This document shows, one piece after another, positions 9,016-15,871 of a DNA stretch of 64,000 nt; the stretch's first letter is position 1, and each line of letters starts with the position of its first letter. Origin of the DNA: Chthonomonas sp. UBA2362 (GTDB taxonomy: Bacteria > Armatimonadota > Fimbriimonadia > Fimbriimonadales > Fimbriimonadaceae); contig DDTO01000007.1 of the NCBI GenBank assembly GCA_002344135.1, forward strand, positions 1-64,000, written 5' to 3'. Both the position numbers and the translations under genes were made by a program. The notes beneath the pieces were generated by a model, which did not search any database, was not told where the DNA came from, and saw only the letters and a list, made by a program, of their open reading frames with translations.

Positions 9016-9765
9016 TTGATGCCACCACGCTTGGCCGTGATCGTGCCGGCCTACGACGAAGAAGCTCGCTTGACGCCGACCCTCGAGCGGCTCGCCGAAT
9101 ACTTCGGCGGTCAGAGCTACACTTGGTCGGTTACCGTCATCGACGACGGAAGCAAGGATTCCACAGCGGAAATCGCCGCCCGTTTTGCCGAAAGCCATCC
9201 CGGTTTCGGGCTCCTCACCTACCGACCCAATCGAGGCAAGGGCTACGCGGTGCGAAAGGGAATGCTGGAAGTTCCAGGCGAACTGATCCTGTTCTCCGAC
9301 GCAGACCTCGCTGCGCCGATCGAAGAGGTCGAGAAGCTTCTTCCTGCGATCGAACGCGGGATCCCGATCGCGATCGGTAGCCGCCCACTCAAGGAAAGTC
9401 GCCTCGAAGTGCGCCAGCCCTGGTTTCGCGAAATGATGGGCCGCGCGTTTAACAAGGCGGTCCAACTCTTCGCGGTTCGCGGCCTGCAAGACACCCAGTG
9501 CGGATTCAAGGTGTTTCGAAAGGACGTCGCCGTCGATGTCTTCTCGCGCTGCAAGCTCGATCGATACGGCTTCGACTTCGAGTCCCTGATGATCGCCCGC
9601 GACCTCGGCTACGAGATTGCCGAGATACCGATTCGCTGGCGGCACCAAGAGGGCTCCAAGGTCAACCTTGTCCGCGATGGCTTGAGGATGCTTCGCGATC
9701 TCGTCGGGCTTCGGCTGCGCGGGAAGAAACGCCGTCTGGCTGGGCGCGAGGACGATGCAGACTGA
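9016..9765 (+). CDS. Glycosyltransferase family 2 (dolichyl/undecaprenyl-phosphate sugar synthase type)
   Basis: A 249-residue GT-A fold enzyme. It opens with LAVIVPAYDEEARL, followed by the nucleotide-binding VIDDGSKDST and the metal-binding SDADLAAPIEE. The GLQDTQCGFKVF segment and the absence of C-terminal membrane helices resemble DPM1/ALG5-type synthases, which charge a polyprenyl phosphate with glucose or mannose. The start is TTG at 9016 or ATG at 9019; there is no Shine-Dalgarno, but TAGACT stands 9 bases before the TTG. It overlaps the methyltransferase gene downstream by 11 bases, suggesting a glycan or glycolipid pathway. Donor and acceptor are unknown. Confidence 0.85.
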   Translation: MMPPRLAVIVPAYDEEARLTPTLERLAEYFGGQSYTWSVTVIDDGSKDSTAEIAARFAESHPGFGLLTYRPNRGKGYAVRKGMLEVPGELILFSDADLAAPIEEVEKLLPAIERGIPIAIGSRPLKESRLEVRQPWFREMMGRAFNKAVQLFAVRGLQDTQCGFKVFRKDVAVDVFSRCKLDRYGFDFESLMIARDLGYEIAEIPIRWRHQEGSKVNLVRDGLRMLRDLVGLRLRGKKRRLAGREDDAD

Positions 9766-10486
9766 AGAGTACGCTCGACTCTTCGAGCACGAGGACCGCT
9801 ATTGGTGGTTCGTCGGGCGCCGCCGTCTCGCGCTGCGGCTTCTCGAAGCGGCGATCGAACAGGGATCTCGCGTGCTCGATCTCGGTTGCGGCACCGGAGC
9901 GGTCCTCGCCGAGGTTTCGCAGCTTTACCGGGCCACTGGCCTCGATCGAAGCGAGCTCGCTCTCGCATTCAGCGCCAAGAGAGGACTTCGGCGGCTCGTT
10001 CTCGGCGACGGCAGCCGACTTCCCTTTGCAAGCGAGTCGTTCGACGGCGTCGTCGCTCTCGACATCTTCGAACACATCGAAGACGACCGTGCCGCTTTCG
10101 CGGAGGCTCACCGGGTACTCGCACCGGGAGGAGCGCTGGTACTCAGCGTGCCCGCGTTTCGTTGGCTATGGGGTCCTCACGACGTCGCTCTGATGCACCA
10201 GCGTCGCTACCGCCTCAGGCAGGTCGTTGCCGAACTCGAAGCAGCCGGCTTCGTGGTCGAGCATTCCAGCTACAGCGTCTACCTGCTGTTTCCTGTCGTC
10301 ATGCTGGTGCGCCTTCGCGACAAGCTGCGCCGGGGACCTGCTAAGGTCGACCTGCCGCCCGTGCCCGACTGGCTCAATCGCCTTCTGATTCGGGTCCAGG
10401 AGTGGGAGGGCCGCTGGACCGCGCGACATCGTCTTCCTTGGGGCAGCAGCGTCGTCGCGGTCGCCCGCAAGCCACGCGTTCGGTAA
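9755..10486 (+). CDS. SAM-dependent methyltransferase (class I)
   Basis: The 243-residue product has the glycine-rich SAM-binding motif VLDLGCGTGAVLAEV at about residues 46-60, motif II around FDGVVALDIFEHIED and motif III in RVLAPGGALVLSVPAF. The N-terminus RLFEHEDRYWWFVGRRR is typical of small-molecule methyltransferases that follow sugar-lipid glycosyltransferases. It is co-transcribed and overlapping with the GT2 gene, so methylation of a lipid-linked sugar or polyprenyl product is a reasonable guess. The substrate cannot be determined from sequence. Confidence 0.8.
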   Translation: MQTEEYARLFEHEDRYWWFVGRRRLALRLLEAAIEQGSRVLDLGCGTGAVLAEVSQLYRATGLDRSELALAFSAKRGLRRLVLGDGSRLPFASESFDGVVALDIFEHIEDDRAAFAEAHRVLAPGGALVLSVPAFRWLWGPHDVALMHQRRYRLRQVVAELEAAGFVVEHSSYSVYLLFPVVMLVRLRDKLRRGPAKVDLPPVPDWLNRLLIRVQEWEGRWTARHRLPWGSSVVAVARKPRVR

Positions 10487-10500
10487 TATCTCGCCGTCCC

Positions 10501-12615
10501 ATGAAGATGCCCTTTGCGATGCTGCGCGATCTTGTAGAGACGCGCTTGACCGCGGACCAGATCGGCGATCTGCTCACGATGGCCGGATTCGAGCTCGAGG
10601 AGCTTCAGTTCGTCGATGGCGAACCCGTCCTCGATGTCAAGGTCATGGCCAACCGCGGCGACGGTCTTTCGGCGATGGGGCTCGCCCGCGAAATCCTCGC
10701 CAAAGACCCCGATTCAAGGCCCACCGCGCTCTACACTCGCGCCGTCGATCGATTCCGCTCGGAGGACGAGGAGACCGTCCCCGCTGCTCCTCCGGTAGGA
10801 GTGGAGATTCTGACCGAGGCGTGCACCCGTTATGCCTGCCGGCTCTTCACGAACGTGCAGAACGGCCCATCGCCAGAGTGGCTCCAGAAGAGGCTCACCC
10901 AAGCGGGCATGCGGCCGATCTCGCTCTTGGTCGACTTGACGAACTACGTCTTGCTCGAACAGGGCCAGCCGCTGCACGCCTTCGACTACGACAAGCTTCA
11001 CGGCGGCCGGATCGTCGTCCGCGACGCTCGGCAAGGAGAGAAGCTCATCACGCTCGACGGCGCCGAGCATGACCTGAGCGAGGCAGGCATGATGATGATC
11101 TGCGACGTCGATCATCCCGTCGCCGCCGCCGGAATAATGGGCGGGCTGGAAACAGAAGTGGGCCCTGAGACGCAGACGATGCTCCTCGAATCAGCCCACT
11201 TCTCGAACACCTCCGTGCGCCGGACTCGGAAGCTGCTCGGTCTGAGCACCGAGGCGAGCTACCGGTTCGAACGCTGGGTCGATCCCAACGGAGTGGTGGC
11301 GGCGCTGAACCGGTTCGCCGAGCTTTACTCCGGGATCGCGGGTCCCGACGGTGTTGTGATCGGACTCGTCGACGTCTACCCGAAGCCCTTCGAACTCCCG
11401 GCGATTCGCGTGCGGATGGAGCGGGTTTGCCGGCTGCTCGGCACGGACGTCTCAGAGGCAGATGCCAAGCGGTATCTGACCAGCCTCGGCTTCGGCATCG
11501 ACAGCCCCGACGTGATCACCCAAATCGGCGAAATCCTGACACGGGCCGTCACTCCGGGCGCCAAGGGTGAGTTCTCCGCACGTCCCCCGTCATGGCGACC
11601 CGACGTCGTGCGGGAAGACGACGTCATCGAGGAAATCGGCCGGGTACACGGCTACGACCAGATCCCCGAAGCTCCGCCCCAAGGCACGATCATCCAAGGC
11701 GGCGTCTTCGGGCTGCAGGCCTTCATCGACGAAGTCCGAGAGAGCATGCTGCGGAGCGGATTTAACCAAATGATCAGCCACTCGCTGCGCGACGCCCATC
11801 CGCTCGACTTCACCGACAACGAGCGGGTCGAAGTGCGCAATCCGCATTCGCCGGAGATGCGCTTCTTGCGTAACTCGCTCTTGCCGGGCCTCGCTGAAGC
11901 CGCCCGAAGAAACGGTGGCCGCGATGTTCACCTTTTCGAGATCGGGCGGGTTTTCGTCAAAGGCGACTACCAGTACGACGAGAGTCCCGAACTCGGCATT
12001 CTCAGCACCGGCGCGCTTTATCCGCCTCATTGGCTGACGCCGCCGGTCTCCAATACCGACTTTTACAGTCTCAAAGGCGCGCTCGAAGAACTCGGCACGA
12101 CCTGCAAGGTGCACTTCCACTTCGACCATCCGCTCATTCTCGATCCTCGGCTGCATCCCACTCGTCAAGCCAGCGTCCTCGCTGACGAGGGAAACGTTCA
12201 CATCGGGGTGTTCGGGCAGATTCATCCTGATCTTGCCGAGGAACTCGACCTCCCCGAAATGACGATGCTCGCCGAGTTGGACCTGCTCGTGCTCTTCACG
12301 TTCCGCGACGATACGATGCGGCTTCGGGAAATCAGCCGAAATCCTGCCGTTCGCCGCGACATTGCCATCTCGATCGACAAGAGCGTGCCCTACGCCAAGG
12401 TCGAGCAGGCACTCGTCGAGTCGTGCGGTGACCTGCTGGAGCGGCACTGGCTCTTCGACGTTTACGAGGGTCCCGGGATTCCCGAGGGCAGTCACAGCCT
12501 CGCCATCGCAATCCAGCTTAGGAAGATGGGTGAGAACCTGACCGACGAGGAAGCGAACCGGGTGCGGGATCGGGCCGTGATGGCGCTCGAAGGGCTGGGG
12601 GCGACACTGCGCTGA
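10501..12615 (+). CDS. pheT: Phenylalanyl-tRNA synthetase beta subunit lacking the tRNA-binding OB domain
   Basis: I choose the ATG at 10501 (704 residues, MKMPFAMLRDLVE) because upstream in-frame codons lie in the preceding gene and TAATAT stands 11 bases before it. The bacterial PheT order is clear: short N-terminal helix, B1 (VMANRGDGLSAMGLAREI), B3/B4 editing region (GMRPISLLVDLTNYVLLEQGQP), B5, the catalytic-like core, and a C-terminal anticodon-binding FDX-ACB domain from about residue 610. The EMAPII-like OB insert of about 110 residues that usually follows the first 35-40 residues is absent: FELEELQFVDGEPVLDVKV joins the flanks directly. It needs PheS, which is not in the window. Confidence 0.9.
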   Translation: MKMPFAMLRDLVETRLTADQIGDLLTMAGFELEELQFVDGEPVLDVKVMANRGDGLSAMGLAREILAKDPDSRPTALYTRAVDRFRSEDEETVPAAPPVGVEILTEACTRYACRLFTNVQNGPSPEWLQKRLTQAGMRPISLLVDLTNYVLLEQGQPLHAFDYDKLHGGRIVVRDARQGEKLITLDGAEHDLSEAGMMMICDVDHPVAAAGIMGGLETEVGPETQTMLLESAHFSNTSVRRTRKLLGLSTEASYRFERWVDPNGVVAALNRFAELYSGIAGPDGVVIGLVDVYPKPFELPAIRVRMERVCRLLGTDVSEADAKRYLTSLGFGIDSPDVITQIGEILTRAVTPGAKGEFSARPPSWRPDVVREDDVIEEIGRVHGYDQIPEAPPQGTIIQGGVFGLQAFIDEVRESMLRSGFNQMISHSLRDAHPLDFTDNERVEVRNPHSPEMRFLRNSLLPGLAEAARRNGGRDVHLFEIGRVFVKGDYQYDESPELGILSTGALYPPHWLTPPVSNTDFYSLKGALEELGTTCKVHFHFDHPLILDPRLHPTRQASVLADEGNVHIGVFGQIHPDLAEELDLPEMTMLAELDLLVLFTFRDDTMRLREISRNPAVRRDIAISIDKSVPYAKVEQALVESCGDLLERHWLFDVYEGPGIPEGSHSLAIAIQLRKMGENLTDEEANRVRDRAVMALEGLGATLR

Positions 12616-13948
12616 GGGCAGCCGAGCCCACGACGGCGCCGAAGGCGACAACAAATACAGTCCGCATTGCCAATGGCCAGTAGTGATAGTGGTCGAACGG
12701 CTTGAGCCAGGCCATCGGGAGGAACGCCAGGAACGAAAGCGCGAACGCACCGGCGACGGTCGGCCATCGGCGATCCCCCCCCACCACGACTGCGCCGGCC
12801 ACGTTCCCGGCAACCAAGACGAGCGCCGCCCAGAGCGTAGGAACGAACAGCAAATCTAAGCCCGGCTGCCTGACCGTCGCCTCGATAGGAACCCATGCAC
12901 GGCCGGCAGGGACGCCATACCTCATAAGGGACATCCAGACCCCCATCCCGTCTCGGAACTGTTGTGCCTGATAGCCGCTGACACCCTCCGGCAGGAACGC
13001 GCGGCGGAGCAGGAGATAGCCGACCAACAGCCCCCAGAATGCCGCATGCCAGAACCAAACCCGCCGATCCTCCGTTACTGCCGGCCGCTGCAGCCGGAAG
13101 ATCACCGTGACCGCCAGCAGCGTCGCAGGCAGCATGACCGCCTGCTCGTAAGAGCCAAGGGCGAACAGCATCGAGAAGCCGGCTATAAGGGCGAACATCC
13201 AGGCTCGTGGACTCGACGAAGCGAGCGCGGTGGTCCTCGTCGCGGGCAAGTCGTGGGGCGTTGCCGGTCGAAGGGACGCGGATCTCGGACGAGTCCTCTC
13301 GAAGCGCGCAAAAGCCGCTAGGCTGACGAGGCAAAAGACGGTCATCGTCGTCGCCGTCCGCCCCGGCAGCCAATCCAAAGTTCGATGGCGCAGTGGGTAG
13401 GCAACCAACTGATCCCCCAGCAAGGCGAGCGAAAGAGAGGCGAGCGCTATTTCGGTCCATCCGATCGGACTGCTCCCTTCACGAAGATGAAGCAACAGCC
13501 GTCGGCCAAAGGCCAAGGCGGCCAGGCCGATCGCCGCCCAACCCAGCCAGGAACCTACGATCGGACCGCGATCGAACTGCCAAAGCACCATCAGGCCGGA
13601 CGCCAGGGCCGCGTAGGCGGGTCGATCGGTGAGCTCCCGGACGAACCAAAACAAGGCCAGCACGCAGCCGATCAGCAGAAGCGCTTGCGTTCGCCCGTAC
13701 CCGGCTGGGTCGTCACCGTTCAGGCGAGAGTCCACCTCGAAGACCAGCGTCGACATTGGGCGGTAGAAATGATTTTCGAGGGGCCAATCGCTGGTGAACC
13801 AGGACAGGGGCGCGCTCCGCTCGCGGATCGCCGAAAGGAGCACCGCGGTGTCGCTGTCCTCGAGCAGGGTTGGAGAAGACGGCCGGGCTAGCCAAATCGG
13901 AAGACACGCAAGGACCGCGAGAGCGAACGCGATCCACCAGCGCTTCAT
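12518..13948 (-). CDS. Polytopic membrane protein, glycosyltransferase-like
   Basis: A protein of about 476 residues with roughly ten hydrophobic segments. An early periplasmic-loop phrase, LENHFYRPMSTLVFEVD, resembles PMT/ArnT-like or O-antigen-type membrane proteins that use polyprenyl-linked sugars, but no diagnostic motif is clear. I start at ATG 13948 (MKRWW), where CACAAT sits 6 bases upstream; a TTG at 13966 is possible. The 3' end runs 98 bases into the convergent pheT gene, giving a basic, Pro-rich tail of about 32 residues that looks like a read-through extension. Function unknown. Confidence 0.65.
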   Translation of the reverse strand: MKRWWIAFALAVLACLPIWLARPSSPTLLEDSDTAVLLSAIRERSAPLSWFTSDWPLENHFYRPMSTLVFEVDSRLNGDDPAGYGRTQALLLIGCVLALFWFVRELTDRPAYAALASGLMVLWQFDRGPIVGSWLGWAAIGLAALAFGRRLLLHLREGSSPIGWTEIALASLSLALLGDQLVAYPLRHRTLDWLPGRTATTMTVFCLVSLAAFARFERTRPRSASLRPATPHDLPATRTTALASSSPRAWMFALIAGFSMLFALGSYEQAVMLPATLLAVTVIFRLQRPAVTEDRRVWFWHAAFWGLLVGYLLLRRAFLPEGVSGYQAQQFRDGMGVWMSLMRYGVPAGRAWVPIEATVRQPGLDLLFVPTLWAALVLVAGNVAGAVVVGGDRRWPTVAGAFALSFLAFLPMAWLKPFDHYHYWPLAMRTVFVVAFGAVVGSAALSAVSPPALRAPSRPDPAPGSLPRRSGSHPSS

Positions 13949-13980
13949 GGCGGCATTGTGCCCCAAGCTCCAGACCGACG

Positions 13981-14004
13981 AACTTTCAGTTTCTTCTGAA
14001 AGTT
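13981..14004. promoter_or_regulatory. Perfect inverted repeat between divergent genes
   Basis: Arms of nine bases (AACTTTCAG and CTGAAAGTT) flank a 6-base spacer in the 95-base gap between the membrane protein gene and menG. There is no T-tract on either side. Its place just upstream of both promoters suggests an operator for a dimeric regulator rather than a terminator. Confidence 0.45.
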
Positions 14005-14029
14005 CGCACTACCTGGCGCGTCCACCGAG

Positions 14030-14035
14030 TATCCT
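14030..14035 (+). promoter_or_regulatory. -10 element (TATCCT) of menG
   Basis: TATCCT ends 8 bases before the GTG start at 14044 with no Shine-Dalgarno sequence between, fitting a leaderless transcript. No -35 is obvious. Confidence 0.45.
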
Positions 14036-14043
14036 TGCCAACG

Positions 14044-14769
14044 GTGTCCGCACGTTTGTCCGATGGAACGCCCTGGACCGCGCAGGGCGAGGAGAAGCGC
14101 GAGGCCGTTCGGCGAATGTTCGCGCAGATCGCTCCGACCTACGACCGGATGAACGGCCTGATGTCTTTGCGCCTGCACCGCCGTTGGCGACGCTTTGCCG
14201 TTGCCTCGCTCGGTCTTTCGCCGGGTTCGACCGTCCTCGACGTCTGCTGCGGTACCGGCGATTTCCTCGTCCCCCTGCGGAAGGCGGTCGGGCCGAAAGG
14301 GCGAGTATTCGCCGGCGACTTTTGCCTTCCCATGCTGGAGCTCGCCCGCGATAAAGACGACCGCGCCTCGCTCGCCCTGGCAGACGCCGGAGGACTGCCC
14401 TACGCGGACGAGTCTTTCGACGGCGTGACCGTCGGCTGGGGCATCCGCAACGTGCCCGACGTCGATCGGGTCCACCGAGAGATATTCCGCGTGCTCAGGC
14501 CAGGCGGCGTTTTCGTCTCGCTCGACATGGCAAGGCCGCGGGGTCGGGTGCTCGGCGCGGCCTCGGCGTGGGCCTTCAACCGCATCGTGCCAGCACTCGG
14601 TAGATGGATCGGTCAAGCGGAGGCGTATCGGTACCTGCCGGAGAGCACGCAGCGCTTCATGACCCGCGAGGAACTGGCCGAATCGATGGCGTGGGCTGGA
14701 TTCGCCGACGTTGCCTGGAGAGATCTGTTCTTCGGCAACGTTTGCCTCCATCGAGGGAAGAAGACTTGA
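14044..14769 (+). CDS. menG: Demethylmenaquinone methyltransferase (MenG/UbiE)
   Basis: From the GTG at 14044 the protein has 241 residues, the usual size. It shows the UbiE/COQ5 signatures: FAQIAPTYDRMNGLMSLRLHRRWR near the start (shown as FAQIAPTYDRMN), SAM motif VLDVCCGTGDFLVPLR, and GWGIRNVPDVDRVHREIFRVL (begins GWGIRNVPD), then YRYLPESTQRF near the end. It methylates demethylmenaquinone, the last step of menaquinone synthesis, at the membrane face. It overlaps the polyprenyl diphosphate synthase gene by 4 bases, a typical menaquinone pairing. A TTG at 14035 is the alternative start. Confidence 0.88.
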   Translation: MSARLSDGTPWTAQGEEKREAVRRMFAQIAPTYDRMNGLMSLRLHRRWRRFAVASLGLSPGSTVLDVCCGTGDFLVPLRKAVGPKGRVFAGDFCLPMLELARDKDDRASLALADAGGLPYADESFDGVTVGWGIRNVPDVDRVHREIFRVLRPGGVFVSLDMARPRGRVLGAASAWAFNRIVPALGRWIGQAEAYRYLPESTQRFMTREELAESMAWAGFADVAWRDLFFGNVCLHRGKKT

Positions 14770-15761
14770 GCCTGCCCACGATCTCCGAATTCGACGACCT
14801 CCTCGGCGAGCTGAGGGCCGACGTCGAGCGCGTCGAGGCGGAGTTGGCGACCCTGATCGATTCACCGGTCGAAGTCGTCAGGCAAGTGGGCTCGCATACG
14901 CTCGCCGCTGGGGGCAAGCGATTGCGGCCGGCATTCGTCTCGCTGGCCGCTCGCGCGACCGGGAGGCCCTACGATCCTGCTCGTGCCGTGCGGCTTGGGG
15001 CCTGTCTGGAACTCATCCACATGGCCACCCTGATCCACGACGACGTCATCGATCAGGCCGATCGCCGCCGGGGACGCGCTACTGCCTCCTCGCTCTTCGG
15101 TAACACCGCCTCGATTCTCAGCGGCGACGCCATGCTCGCCAAGGCGATGGTCGTGCTCGCAGACGACGGCGACCTGGGCATTATCCGAACGGTCAGCCGG
15201 TCCGTCGTCGAGATGGCTGAGGGCGAGGCGCGCGAAGTCGAATGTCGGGGACGCTTCGATCTCGACGAGGGCAAACACTTGGAGATCCTCCGCATGAAGA
15301 CCGCGGCCTTCATCGAGTGCTGCTGTCGAGTCGGGGCTGCCCTTGGCGGCAGCGACCGCGAGACCACCGCCGCTCTCGCCGAATATGGCCACCACGTTGG
15401 CATGGCCTTCCAACTCGTGGACGACATCCTAGACTTCCGGGGCGACCCCGATCGAACGGGCAAACCAAGAGCCACCGACTTCAAGGAAGGCTGCGCAACG
15501 CTGCCGCTGATCCGTCTTCGAGCCGGCATGCAGCCTGAAGAGGCAGCTCGGGTCGAATCTTGGTTCGGCAACGGCGTGAGCGAGGACGATCTAATCGACC
15601 TCGTCGCCCTCATGGATGCGCACGGAACCTTTCTCGAGGCGGAGTCCACTGCCCGCTGCCATGTGGTTAGCGCCCTGACCGCCCTTCAGCAGCTTCCCGA
15701 CTCGCCCGATCGCCGCCTGCTCGCCTCTGCCGCCGAGTTCGTGGTGCGGCGCGCTTCCTAA
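14766..15761 (+). CDS. Polyprenyl (hepta-/octaprenyl) diphosphate synthase
   Basis: From TTG 14766, which overlaps the menG stop (TTGA), the protein has 331 residues, normal for a long-chain trans-prenyltransferase. The first Asp-rich motif is IHDDVIDQAD and the second is QLVDDILDFRGD, the two magnesium-diphosphate sites. GGKRLRP binds isopentenyl diphosphate. It condenses isopentenyl diphosphate onto an allylic primer to make the isoprenoid tail, most likely of menaquinone given the menG neighbour. Chain length cannot be read safely from sequence. Confidence 0.88.
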   Translation: MSLPTISEFDDLLGELRADVERVEAELATLIDSPVEVVRQVGSHTLAAGGKRLRPAFVSLAARATGRPYDPARAVRLGACLELIHMATLIHDDVIDQADRRRGRATASSLFGNTASILSGDAMLAKAMVVLADDGDLGIIRTVSRSVVEMAEGEAREVECRGRFDLDEGKHLEILRMKTAAFIECCCRVGAALGGSDRETTAALAEYGHHVGMAFQLVDDILDFRGDPDRTGKPRATDFKEGCATLPLIRLRAGMQPEEAARVESWFGNGVSEDDLIDLVALMDAHGTFLEAESTARCHVVSALTALQQLPDSPDRRLLASAAEFVVRRAS

Positions 15762-15871
15762 GGCTGTGGCGCTGAACGCCACGCACGCAGACTCGGCCAG
15801 CAGCGCCAGGTTTTGGATAGCCCCGAACGTAGTGGCGAACTTTCTGCCGTTCCACCGCGCCCTATGTTCAA

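Noticed and set aside
8734..9648. 304-residue minus-strand frame across the M14/GT2 divergent gap
   Set aside because: It runs antisense through GT2 and out of frame into M14; both true genes have clear motifs.
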